Part shown: piece after piece, positions 51,502 to 59,802 of the stretch
Layout of the letters: every line of letters starts with the position of its first letter
How positions within the stretch are numbered: the stretch's first letter is position 1
Assembly (NCBI RefSeq): GCF_007992495.1
Contig: NZ_BKAJ01000004.1
Coordinates: 124,001-188,000 of the forward strand
Direction: 5' to 3'
DNA length: 64,000 nucleotides
DNA from: Reyranella soli
GTDB taxonomy: Bacteria; Pseudomonadota; Alphaproteobacteria; Reyranellales; Reyranellaceae
The notes under the pieces: generated by a model
Told to the model about the DNA's origin: nothing
Databases searched by the model: none
Seen by the model: the letters and a program-made list of their open reading frames with translations, nothing else
Made by a program: the position numbers and the translations under genes

Positions 51502-54500
51502 CAGTGGAAATCTCGCGAGGCGATCTTGATCTTGGGCCGGTCGAGATGGATGCGGCTGCGGTCGTAGCCCTTGGCGGCCTGGCCTTTCTTGACGCGGTGA
51601 CGGGTGGCGTTGGCTTCCGGAACCATGACGCGCCGGTCGCCCGGATCGGTGCGCACCTCGTCGCCGCGGCCGTGGGTCAGGCGGAAATCCTGGTCGATTT
51701 CGGAGATGGAATCGAGCTCGGTCGACCAGTCCCACAGCTCTTCGGCGACGAGATGGATCACCAGCCCTTCGCGCTGCACGTGCCCGCGCACGCCGAGCAG
51801 GCGCGAGCCCATGACGATGCGGCGATGAGCCTCGAAGACCTTGGGCCAGACCACGAGGTTGGCGATGCCGTTCTCGTCCTCGATGGTGACGAACACCACG
51901 CCCGAGGCAGTGCCCGGCCGCTGGCGCACCAGGACCAGGCCGGCCAGGACGAATTCGTCCTCGTTCTTCGAATCGGCCAGGACCGCGGTAGGGGACACGC
52001 CTCGTTCGCCGAAGCGCGGCCGCAACAGCGCCAACGGATGGGAGCGCAGCGACATCGAGAACGAGCCGTAATCGTCCACCACCTGCTCGCCGAGCGTGAG
52101 CGAGGGCAGGGCGACCTTGGGCTCGAGATCGCGCAGTTCGCCCGGACCGTCGAGCAGCGGCAGCTTGGCGTCGGAGAAGCCGCGTACGGCCCACAACACG
52201 TCGCGGCGCGACAAGCCTAGTGAGGCGAAGGCGTCAGCGCGCGCCAACGCCACGATCTGGCGCTTGGTGAGGCCGGAGCGCCGCCACAGGTCGGCCGGAT
52301 CCCGATAAGGTTCGGTGCGGCGTTCGACCATGAGCTTGACGTCGTCCTCGGAGAGGCCCGTGACTTGGCGCAGGCCCAGCCGCAACGCACAACGATTGTT
52401 CTGGCTGGGTTCGAGCGTGCAGTCCCAGTCGCTGGCATTCACGTCGGGCGGCCGCACCTCGACGCCGTGTTCTTTCGCGTCGCGCACGAGCTGGGCCGGG
52501 GCATAGAAGCCCATCGGTTGGGAGTTGAGCAGGGCGGCTGCGAAGACCTCGGGGTAGTAGTGCTTCACCCACGAGGAATCGTAGACCAGGATGGCGAAGC
52601 TCGCGGCATGGCTTTCGGGAAAACCGTACTCGCCGAAGCCTTCGATCTGCTTGAAGCAACGCTCGGCGAAGGCCCGCTCATAGCCGTTGCTGACCATGCC
52701 TTCGATGAAGTCGCTCTTGAGCTTGTGGATCGTACCGGCGCGCCGGAACGTCGCCATGGCGCGGCGCAGCTTGTCGGCCTTGGCCGGCTCAAAGCCTGCG
52801 GCATCGATGGCGATCTGCATCGCCTGTTCCTGGAACAGGGGCACACCCAGGGTACGCTTGAGGATGTTCTCGAGCTCGGGCTTGGGATAGGTGACCTTGC
52901 TTGGGTCGGCCCGGTTCTTCAGGTAGGGATGAACCATGCCGCCCTGGATGGGACCGGGCCGCACGATCGCCACCTCGACGACGAGGTCGTAATAGGTGCG
53001 CGGCTTCAATCTCGGCAGCATCGACATCTGCGCACGGCTCTCGACCTGGAATACGCCGACCGAATCGGCCTTGCACAGCATGTCGAAGACGGCAGGGTCC
53101 TTGGCCTCCATGCCGATGGTGCGCTTCTCGCCATAATGCTTCTCGATCAGGTCGAAGCTTTTGCGCAGGCAGGTCAGCATGCCGAGTCCCAGCACGTCGA
53201 CCTTGTAGATCCGAAGCGCGTCGAGATCGTCCTTGTCCCATTCGATGACGGTGCGGTCGTCCATGGCCGCATTCTGGATGGGGATCAGCTCGTCGAGCCG
53301 ATCCTCGGTGAGCACGAAGCCGCCGACATGCTGCGAGAGATGGCGCGGGAAGCCGCACAGCGTGGCCGACAGTTCGAGCGCCAGCATCAGGCGGGCATCG
53401 GTGGGATCGAGGCCAGCCTCACGTACATGACCAACATCGACGCCACTCGATCCCATGCCCCACACCGTGTCGGCCATGGCGCCGACCGTGTCGGGCGAGA
53501 GACCGAGCGCCTTGCCGACTTCACGGATGGCGCTGCGGCTTCGGTAGGAGATCACCGTGGCCGCCAGCGCGGCACGCGAGCGGCCTTTTTCGTTGTAGAT
53601 CCACTGGATGATCTCCTCGCGCCGCTCGTGCTCGAAATCGACGTCGATGTCGGGTGGCTCGTTGCGCTCGTTGGACAGGAAGCGCTCGAACAGGACGTCG
53701 GTCTTGTCCGGATCGACCGAGGTGATCTCAAGGCAATAGCAGACGGCGGAATTGGCAGCCGAGCCGCGGCCCTGGCACAGGATCTTCATCTTACGGGCCT
53801 GCGTGACGATCTCGTGCACCGTCAGGAAGTAGGGAGCGATCTTCTTGCGATCGATGAGATCGAATTCATGCCGGATGGTGTTGGCGACTTTTTCCGGCAC
53901 GCCCTTGGGATAGCGCCGGGCCGCGCCCTCCCAGGTCAGGCGCATGAGCTTATCCATGGGCGTCTCGCCGCCCTCGTACATGATGGGATACTGGTAGGTG
54001 AGCTGGTCGAGCGTGAAGCTGCAGCGATTCATGATCTCCTGCGTGCGCTCGACGGCGCGCGGATGGCGGCGGAACAAGCGCGCCATCTCCGTGGGGGCCT
54101 TGAGATGCCGCTCGGCGCTGGCAAAGCGGCGGAAGCCCAGTCCGTCGACGGTGCAGCCCACGCGGATGGCCGTCACCACGTCGTGCAGGGCCCGCCGCTC
54201 GGGCACGTGATAGTGAACGTCGTTGGTGGCGACCAGGCCCACGCCCATCTCGGCCGCGAGATTGTCGAGCTGGGCGAGCCGTCGCGCATCGTCGCCGCGG
54301 AACAGCGCAGTGCCGGCGAGGTAGCAGCGGTCCTCGAACAGATGGGCCAACCCGCGCAGGCGTTCACGGAAGGCCGGATCGTCGGGCCGGCGCGGCGGCA
54401 GGACGATGGCCAAAATGCCTTCGGCGTGGGCTGAAAGATCGTCGAAGGTGAGATCGCACTGGCCCTTGGCGGCACGGCGGTTGCCGACCGTCAGCAGGCG

Positions 54501-54794
54501 CGACAGGCGCTTGTAGGCCTCGAGGTCGGTGGGATAGGCGAGCAGGGAATAGCCGTCGCGCGTCTCGATGCGGGAGCCGACCAGAAGCCTGGTCTGCTGC
54601 TCCGTTGGCGTCGGATGCTCTTCGTAATATTCCTTCAGCGCCGCATAGGCCCGCACCACGCCGGCCAGCGTGTTGCGGTCGGCGATGCCGATGGCGGTAT
54701 GGCCGAGCTCGACCGCCTGCAGCGCGAGCTCACCCGGATGCGAGCCGCTGCGCAGGAAGCTGTAGTTGGTCGTGACCTGCAGCTCGGCATACAT
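51501..54794 (-). CDS. dnaE2: Error-prone DNA polymerase, C-family
   Basis: 1097 residues. N-terminal PHP domain (YAELQVTTNYSFLRSGSHP onward), then the polymerase palm acidic cluster DIDVDF at about 382-387, GRGSAANSAVCYC at 342-354, helix-hairpin-helix region and a C-terminal OB fold (ANLVVWPKVFEAHR). DnaE2 works with ImuA and ImuB in damage-induced mutagenesis. Length matches family. It starts four bases after the VapC-like gene and is thus last but one in an operon whose first gene has a LexA box. Confidence 0.96.
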   Translation of the reverse strand: MYAELQVTTNYSFLRSGSHPGELALQAVELGHTAIGIADRNTLAGVVRAYAALKEYYEEHPTPTEQQTRLLVGSRIETRDGYSLLAYPTDLEAYKRLSRLLTVGNRRAAKGQCDLTFDDLSAHAEGILAIVLPPRRPDDPAFRERLRGLAHLFEDRCYLAGTALFRGDDARRLAQLDNLAAEMGVGLVATNDVHYHVPERRALHDVVTAIRVGCTVDGLGFRRFASAERHLKAPTEMARLFRRHPRAVERTQEIMNRCSFTLDQLTYQYPIMYEGGETPMDKLMRLTWEGAARRYPKGVPEKVANTIRHEFDLIDRKKIAPYFLTVHEIVTQARKMKILCQGRGSAANSAVCYCLEITSVDPDKTDVLFERFLSNERNEPPDIDVDFEHERREEIIQWIYNEKGRSRAALAATVISYRSRSAIREVGKALGLSPDTVGAMADTVWGMGSSGVDVGHVREAGLDPTDARLMLALELSATLCGFPRHLSQHVGGFVLTEDRLDELIPIQNAAMDDRTVIEWDKDDLDALRIYKVDVLGLGMLTCLRKSFDLIEKHYGEKRTIGMEAKDPAVFDMLCKADSVGVFQVESRAQMSMLPRLKPRTYYDLVVEVAIVRPGPIQGGMVHPYLKNRADPSKVTYPKPELENILKRTLGVPLFQEQAMQIAIDAAGFEPAKADKLRRAMATFRRAGTIHKLKSDFIEGMVSNGYERAFAERCFKQIEGFGEYGFPESHAASFAILVYDSSWVKHYYPEVFAAALLNSQPMGFYAPAQLVRDAKEHGVEVRPPDVNASDWDCTLEPSQNNRCALRLGLRQVTGLSEDDVKLMVERRTEPYRDPADLWRRSGLTKRQIVALARADAFASLGLSRRDVLWAVRGFSDAKLPLLDGPGELRDLEPKVALPSLTLGEQVVDDYGSFSMSLRSHPLALLRPRFGERGVSPTAVLADSKNEDEFVLAGLVLVRQRPGTASGVVFVTIEDENGIANLVVWPKVFEAHRRIVMGSRLLGVRGHVQREGLVIHLVAEELWDWSTELDSISEIDQDFRLTHGRGDEVRTDPGDRRVMVPEANATRHRVKKGQAAKGYDRSRIHLDRPKIKIASRDFH

Positions 54795-54798
54795 GACA

Positions 54799-55236
54799 TT
54801 ACTGCTTCAGTTCGTGGATGCGCGCCAGCGGCACGCCGCGCAGCGCGATGCCCTCGAGCTTGAGCGCCTGCAGGAAGGTCTCGTCGCTGCTGACCAGCGG
54901 CGCGCCCACTGCCTCGGCGCAGGCGGCGTAGAAACAGTCATGCACCGGCCGGCCGCACTGCAGGGCCAGCGCCAGCGCGCGGTTGCGCAGGCGGGTCGAT
55001 TCGACGAAGGCCGAGACGAAGGCGGGCAGGCCGATGTTGCGCACGATGGGCTCGGCCTGGTCGGGCGCGATCTCACCCGCGACGGTCTTCTTCCAGGCGA
55101 GCTCGGCCACGCCCGCGATCAGGATGTCGGGCGCCACTACCTCGTGGCCATGCACCAGCAGCGAGCGTGCCTGTTGCCGCAACGGTTCCTCGACGAACCA
55201 TTTGATGGCGACGCCGGGATCGATGACCACGATCAT
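54799..55236 (-). CDS. vapC: PIN-domain toxin, VapC family
   Basis: 145 residues. Acidic residues of the PIN nuclease site are D6 (VVIDPGVA), E45 (GVAELAW), D100 (PVHDCFYA) and D118 (VSSDETF). VapC toxins cut tRNA or rRNA and are blocked by a partner antitoxin. The ATG overlaps the antitoxin stop (ATGA). It lies inside the imuA-imuB-dnaE2 operon, with dnaE2 starting four bases after its stop. Retains all catalytic residues, so it is not a remnant. Confidence 0.9.
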   Translation of the reverse strand: MIVVIDPGVAIKWFVEEPLRQQARSLLVHGHEVVAPDILIAGVAELAWKKTVAGEIAPDQAEPIVRNIGLPAFVSAFVESTRLRNRALALALQCGRPVHDCFYAACAEAVGAPLVSSDETFLQALKLEGIALRGVPLARIHELKQ

Positions 55237-55475
55237 GGCTCGCCTCCCGCGCACAGGAGCGGCCGCTCCTCGGCCATGGGCCGGACCAGCGGCGTCATGG
55301 CGGCGATGCGATCGGCCTCGGCCAGCGGGTCGAGGACCAGCGGCTGGCGCGCGGCCTGGCTCAGGATCTCGCGCAGCTCGGCTTCGAGGGAATGACGGCG
55401 CGTGCGGGCGCGCGCCTTCAGGTTTTCGACGACCTTGTCGTCGAGCCCGCGGATGGTGAGCGTGTTCTTTTTCAT
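55233..55475 (-). CDS. vapB: FitA/VapB-like ribbon-helix-helix antitoxin
   Basis: 80 residues. The N-terminus KNTLTIRGLDDKVVENLKARAR is the FitA/Arc-type ribbon-helix-helix DNA-binding region; residues about 30-45 (SLEAELREILSQAAR) form the second helix, and the proline-rich C-terminus would wrap the toxin. The ATG overlaps the imuB stop (ATGA) and its stop overlaps the toxin start. It therefore seems to be translated from the SOS operon, and it may repress its own promoter if one exists. Confidence 0.88.
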   Translation of the reverse strand: MKKNTLTIRGLDDKVVENLKARARTRRHSLEAELREILSQAARQPLVLDPLAEADRIAAMTPLVRPMAEERPLLCAGGEP

Positions 55476-57115
55476 GCGCAGAATCCATGGAGGAACCAGC
55501 GGGCCGTTTGCCGGCCATTGGCCGCCATCCGATAGGCCCCGTCTCGGAACAGCCAGAAGCGGCCGCCATCGTCGTCCTCGACGCGATAGTAGTCGCGGTA
55601 GGGCGGCACGATATTGGCGGGCGGCCGGCTGCCGTCGGGACGCGGCCGCCACCATTCGTCGGCCACGCGCTCGGGCCCCTCGGCGCGCACGATGCGATGG
55701 GCGTGCTGGCGCCAATGGAAGACCGAGGGCGGATCGTCGGGCACGTGGGCCATGACGTCGACCGGCTCGGGCCGCTGCAGCAGCCGCGTCGGCCGCGCTC
55801 CCTTCATCCCGGCCACGCGCTGCCAGGCGCCGGTTGCGGCGGGCAAGGCCGCCGCGCCGGCCGTCTGCACGCGCTCGGGCAGATGGCTGTCGCGCGGCAG
55901 CAGGCGCACGACGTTCTCCGCGCCCAGTCGCAAGGCCAGGCGGTCGGCGAGATCGATGGTGCCGTCCTCGCCCAGCGAAGCCGCGATGGCGCCCGAATCG
56001 GGCAGCGCATCCTGCGTGCCGCTCCAGGTCTCGACCTCGGGAGCGGCGAGGATCATCAGCTCGACGCCGAAGCCTGGGTCGAGCTCTCCCAGCTTCTCCT
56101 CGAAGAGCTTCATCAGCCGGGGATTGTCGCGATTGGGGCGGCTGGTGCCGATCGAGGTGCGATCGACCGAGCCGTCGACACGATAGAGCGCTATCTCGAG
56201 CTTGCGTGCGCCGACGCCCGCCTGCTCGAACTGCCGGCAGAGGGCCGCCAGCAGGCGGCTGGTCGCGGCGGCGATGTCCTCGGGCCGACCGATCGGCTCG
56301 ACGAAGGCGAGCCGCGTGCGGAAGGCGGGCGGCGTGCGGCGCGGCTCGATCGGCTCGACGATCGTGCCCAGCGCCTGGTCGAGCCGGGTGAGCGGCTGGT
56401 CGCCGAAGCGCCGTGCCAGCGGGGCGCGCGGCAGGGGATAGAGATCGCCGATGCGGCGCAGGCCGAGTTTCAGGAGGGTTTCCACGATCGGCGCGTCGAG
56501 CCGCAGGCCTTCGACCGGCAGCCGGGCGAGCGCTTCGCGATGGCCGCGCGGCGGGCAGTAAAGATCGGCCTGGCGCTCGGCGAAGCGCGCCAGCGCCCAG
56601 GCCGCACCCGCGGTGTCGGCCATCGCTGCGCGACAGGTGAGGTCGTGGCGCGCCAGGCGTTCGGTGAGATCGGCCAGCAAGGCACGTTCGCCCGCCTCGC
56701 CCTCGCCGAAGAGATGGGTGCAGCCGGTGATATCGAGCAGCAAGCCGGCATCGCCGCCGAAGCCGCCGGTGCTGCAGGCTTCCGTGCCTTCCTCGGCGAG
56801 GGCGCCGCCCAGCGGATCGATCGCCACCCATGGCGTGTAGCGGTCGCACCAGTTGGCCAGCGTCTCGATCAGGCGATGGTCGGCCTGCGGCTCGCCCGGC
56901 GTCGTGACCAGATCGGGGACCAGCGCGCGCGAATCGGCGAGCCGCATGTGTGGGCGCAAGCCGGCGGTGCGGGCATGCGGGTTGACCGCGATCAGGCGCG
57001 GGCAGCCTTCCAGCCAGACGACGGTGGCGGCAGCCCTAGCCGACCAGTCGGGCGTCGCTCTCGCGAGTCGATCCGTGGAAAGCTTGGGGAACCACAGAGA
57101 GACAATGCGCTTCAT
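55472..57115 (-). CDS. imuB: Y-family polymerase-like protein ImuB
   Basis: 547 residues. The start MKRIVSLWFPKLSTDRLAR is the classic ImuB N-terminus. It has a Y-family polymerase body (LLLDITGCTHLFGEGEAG; thumb-like ALARLPVEGLRLD) but lacks the metal-binding acidic residues, as usual for ImuB, which acts as a hub binding the beta clamp and DnaE2. The C-terminal part (about 400-547) includes the region that recruits partners. Overlaps imuA by 80 bases and the antitoxin gene by four. Confidence 0.93.
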   Translation of the reverse strand: MKRIVSLWFPKLSTDRLARATPDWSARAAATVVWLEGCPRLIAVNPHARTAGLRPHMRLADSRALVPDLVTTPGEPQADHRLIETLANWCDRYTPWVAIDPLGGALAEEGTEACSTGGFGGDAGLLLDITGCTHLFGEGEAGERALLADLTERLARHDLTCRAAMADTAGAAWALARFAERQADLYCPPRGHREALARLPVEGLRLDAPIVETLLKLGLRRIGDLYPLPRAPLARRFGDQPLTRLDQALGTIVEPIEPRRTPPAFRTRLAFVEPIGRPEDIAAATSRLLAALCRQFEQAGVGARKLEIALYRVDGSVDRTSIGTSRPNRDNPRLMKLFEEKLGELDPGFGVELMILAAPEVETWSGTQDALPDSGAIAASLGEDGTIDLADRLALRLGAENVVRLLPRDSHLPERVQTAGAAALPAATGAWQRVAGMKGARPTRLLQRPEPVDVMAHVPDDPPSVFHWRQHAHRIVRAEGPERVADEWWRPRPDGSRPPANIVPPYRDYYRVEDDDGGRFWLFRDGAYRMAANGRQTARWFLHGFCA

Positions 57116-57872
57116 CGTTCCACTCCAGAAGCCAGGTGGGTGTTTCGGTGACAGAGGGGGCGCCGAAACGGTTGCGTCTGAGCTCGGTGCGCCAGCGCGA
57201 TGCGCCGACGTCGTTGAGGCCGGGCGTCGAATGCGTGGCGGCCGAAGCGACGCGCCAGCGCGTCGTGCACACGCTTTGCGGCGGAGCGGGCTGGCCGCGC
57301 AGCAGCAATGCCGGCACGCCGCTCTTCTCGGCGGCGAGCGACAGGCGGCGGCCGGCCGTGAGATCGGTCGCGCGAGTCTCGCCCAATACGGCCGCCATGC
57401 CGGGGCAGCGCAGGCCTTCTTCCATGGCCCAGAACAGATCCTCGTCGCGCCGCACCGTGACCATCAGCAGCCGTGCCGGATCGAACCAGGCAGCGAGCGC
57501 GGCCGCATAGGGCGGCGCATCGGAAGCGCCGAAGGGACGGCGGCACCACAGCAGGGTGCCGTTGGGCCTGAGCGTGCCGAAGCGTCCGAGAAGATGAGCG
57601 GCGAAGCCCAGTGCGGCGCCGTCGTGCGAGGCGACGCGGCCGGACGGCGCGGGTCCCGCTTCGATCTCGTGCAGAGCGCCGGTCAGCAGACCGTTGCTGG
57701 GCAGGAGAGCGTCGATTGCCGGCACACCCAGCGACACGGCCTGCTGGCCGGCGCGCTGGGCGCTGTGCGCCCGCTCCAGGCGGCGGACCTTTTCGCGCAA
57801 ATCCGCCGCGACCGGAGTTGCCGCATCGTTGGCGGCAGAGGGAGCAAAGGCACTCGGGGAAATGACGGGCAT
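57036..57872 (-). CDS. imuA: RecA-like damage-response protein ImuA
   Basis: 278 residues. A RecA/SulA-like protein of the ImuA family: the segment GVPAIDALLPSNGLLTGALHEIEAG (about 49-73) aligns with the family start and the usual phosphate-binding loop is degenerate. It functions with ImuB and DnaE2 in translesion synthesis. The LexA box lies 44 bases upstream of its ATG. Its 3' end overlaps imuB by 80 bases, so the last ~26 residues (from SVVPQAFHGS) may be poorly constrained. Confidence 0.88.
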   Translation of the reverse strand: MPVISPSAFAPSAANDAATPVAADLREKVRRLERAHSAQRAGQQAVSLGVPAIDALLPSNGLLTGALHEIEAGPAPSGRVASHDGAALGFAAHLLGRFGTLRPNGTLLWCRRPFGASDAPPYAAALAAWFDPARLLMVTVRRDEDLFWAMEEGLRCPGMAAVLGETRATDLTAGRRLSLAAEKSGVPALLLRGQPAPPQSVCTTRWRVASAATHSTPGLNDVGASRWRTELRRNRFGAPSVTETPTWLLEWNDEAHCLSVVPQAFHGSTRESDARLVG

Positions 57873-57915
57873 CGCCCCCTCGAATAGGCTGATGGAAACG
57901 CGGTGGGGATTAATT

Positions 57916-57930
57916 GTTCTTGTTTTGTTC
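57916..57930 (-). promoter_or_regulatory. LexA (SOS) box of the imuA operon
   Basis: GTTC-TTGTTTT-GTTC, an exact match to the GTTC-N7-GTTC direct-repeat LexA site known from alphaproteobacteria. It is 44 bases upstream of the imuA start, a normal operator position, so LexA should repress the whole operon until DNA damage. Confidence 0.88.
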
Positions 57931-57983
57931 TATGCCTCTAAAAGCGCGGAGTCAACGAGAGTCAGCGATGCAGTCGGCGTTGA

Positions 57984-58003
57984 ATTTTTGCGTCCCATAA
58001 GGG
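57984..58003 (+). repeat. 20-bp repeat copy 2
   Basis: ATTTTTGCGTCCCATAAGGG, identical to 44169-44188 and in the same direction. The inverted arm seen in copy 1 is absent. The two copies bracket the 13.8-kb repair gene block. Confidence 0.7.
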
Positions 58004-58174
58004 CGCACTAACCTACGACTAATGGTAGTCGATGCGCGCATACCACTACTATTCGTGGATGCATGCTGGCAGTGCCGTCAGCTGTTCTTCCATCGCACTG
58101 ACCGACTCATCCCCGGGCACGATGCTTGCGAGGCACCGAAGGTCGGCCGCATCATGCGCGCGAAAGAGGTCCCG

Positions 58175-59008
58175 ATGAGCCGTCGATTTCCGTTGCTGGC
58201 CCTGCTCACCGCCGCCTTCGCCCTCATTGCCGGACCTGTCCTGGCGCGCTGCTCGCAGAACGTGGCGGGGCTGGAACGGCTCGGCATCCGGGTCGCCTCG
58301 CTCGAGGGCGTGCCGTTCGCCGCCGGCAGCTCGCCGAGCCGCGCCATCATCACTTTCCTTGGCCATTCGAGCTACCAGATCGACACGCCGCAGGGCGTGC
58401 GCGCCATCACCGACTACAACGGCGTCAACGGTTTCGGCCGCAAGCCCGACATCGTCACCATGAACAACGCGCACTCCACGCACTTCACCGACGAGCCGGA
58501 GGAGGGCATCACCTATGTACTGCGCGGCTGGCCCTCCAAGCCCGGCGAGACCGAGGCCAAGCACGACGTCCAGCTCAAGGACATGAAGGTGTGGAACGTG
58601 CCGACCAACGCCCGCGACTGGGGCGGCAACTCGGCGCGCATCAACGGCAACTCGATCTTCATCTACGCCATCGCCGATCTCTGCATCGCCCATCTCGGCC
58701 ATCTGCACCATCGCCTGACCAAGGAACATCTCGACGAGCTCGGCCGCATCGACGTGCTGATGGTGCCGATCGACGGCGCCTACACCATGGGCATGCCGCT
58801 GATGGTCGACGTCATCAAGCAGGTCCAGCCCAAGATCGTGCTGCCCATGCACTATTGGGGCCGCGCCCAGGTCGACCGCTTCGAGAGCCTGATGTCCGAG
58901 CTCGACGCCGACTTCGTCTGGCCCGACCGGCGCACCATCGAGGTCGTGCGCGAGGAGCTGCCCGAAAAGCTCACCGTCATGGTGGTCGGCGGCAACGGCG
59001 GCGATTGA
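58175..59008 (+). CDS. Exported MBL-fold (UlaG-like) metal-dependent hydrolase
   Basis: 277 residues with a signal peptide (MSRRFPLLALLTAAFALIAG, cut after VLARC area). TFLGHSSYQID and NNAHSTHFTDE give the histidines of a metallo-beta-lactamase fold of the UlaG/L-ascorbate lactonase-like group, and PMHYWG is the late metal-binding motif. HxHxDH is degenerate (HSTHFT). Likely periplasmic; substrate unknown. ATG chosen for AAGAGG upstream; ATG at 58154 is an alternative. Overlaps the next gene at TTGA. Confidence 0.8.
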   Translation: MSRRFPLLALLTAAFALIAGPVLARCSQNVAGLERLGIRVASLEGVPFAAGSSPSRAIITFLGHSSYQIDTPQGVRAITDYNGVNGFGRKPDIVTMNNAHSTHFTDEPEEGITYVLRGWPSKPGETEAKHDVQLKDMKVWNVPTNARDWGGNSARINGNSIFIYAIADLCIAHLGHLHHRLTKEHLDELGRIDVLMVPIDGAYTMGMPLMVDVIKQVQPKIVLPMHYWGRAQVDRFESLMSELDADFVWPDRRTIEVVREELPEKLTVMVVGGNGGD

Positions 59009-59802
59009 GCCTCGGAGTGCATCTCGCCCGTTGGGATCTCGTTCCCGACGGCGAGCCGATCGAAACACCTTCGTCCCTGCTGCTGCCGGTGCGCCACAAC
59101 GGCGTGCCCGCCATGTTGAAGATCGCGCGCGAGGAGGAGGAAGGCCGCGGCGGCGCGCTGATGGCCTGGTGGAAGGGCGACGGTGCGGCGCAGATTCTGG
59201 CCCGGCACGGTGAGGCGCTGTTGTTGGAGCGCGCCACTGGATCGCGTTCGCTCGCCGCAATGGTCGCCGATGGCCAGGACGACGAAGCAAGTCGCATCCT
59301 TTGCAGCGTGGCGGCGCGCCTGCATGCGCCGCGTGCTGGGCAGCCGCCGGAACTCGTGCCCTTGCCGCGATGGTTCGAGGCCCTGGCGCCCGCTGCACGG
59401 ACGCACGGCGGCCTGCTCGCTCAAGCGGATTCAGCGGCGCAGGCGCTGATGGCCGATCCGCACGACGTCGTGGTCCTGCACGGCGACATCCATCACGGCA
59501 ACGTCCTCGACGCTGGCGAGCGCGGCTGGGTCGCCATCGATCCCAAGGGCCTTTTTGGCGAGCGGACGTTCGACTTCGTCAACATCCTGCGCAATCCCGA
59601 TGCCGCGACGACGCTGGCGCCGGGTCGTTTCGACCGTCAGCTGGAAGTGCTGGTCGCTGCCGCGTCGCTCGATCGTCGTCGGCTCCTGCAGTGGGCGCTG
59701 GCCTTCGCCGGCCTGTCGGCAGCGTGGCATCTCGCCGACGGTACGGCAGCCGACCTCGATCTCGCCGTCGCCGCGCTCAGCTTGAGGCAATCGCCGTTCT
59801 GA
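59005..59802 (+). CDS. Aminoglycoside/hydroxyurea phosphotransferase-like kinase
   Basis: 265 residues. APH(6)/hydroxyurea-antibiotic kinase family (PF04655): the ATP-binding lysine is K39 in AMLKIA, the catalytic loop HGDIHHGNVL has D161 and N166, and WVAIDPKGLFGERTFDFVN supplies D179. The family includes StrB-like streptomycin kinases, but chromosomal members often phosphorylate unknown metabolites, so resistance should not be assumed. TTG start overlaps the MBL gene stop; GTG 12 bases later is possible. Its 3' end overlaps the convergent LysR gene by 26 bases. Confidence 0.82.
   Translation: MSLGVHLARWDLVPDGEPIETPSSLLLPVRHNGVPAMLKIAREEEEGRGGALMAWWKGDGAAQILARHGEALLLERATGSRSLAAMVADGQDDEASRILCSVAARLHAPRAGQPPELVPLPRWFEALAPAARTHGGLLAQADSAAQALMADPHDVVVLHGDIHHGNVLDAGERGWVAIDPKGLFGERTFDFVNILRNPDAATTLAPGRFDRQLEVLVAAASLDRRRLLQWALAFAGLSAAWHLADGTAADLDLAVAALSLRQSPF

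Larger units (their letters stand above)
57873..58174. other. Divergent regulatory region of the SOS operon
   Basis: About 300 bases between imuA and the MBL-fold gene. It holds a LexA box, one copy of the 20-bp repeat and a small dyad CGACTA-ATGG-TAGTCG near 58014. Short frames in this stretch lack ribosome sites and are not supported. Confidence 0.6.

Noticed and set aside
55487..57151. 554-codon frame antisense to imuB
   Set aside because: Shadow of imuB in a GC-rich sequence; no ribosome site and no recognisable domain.
44169..58003. Calling the 13.8-kb repair block an integrative element
   Set aside because: Only a 20-bp shared sequence supports it. No integrase, excisionase or mobilisation gene is present, so it is kept as a finding and not annotated as a mobile element.
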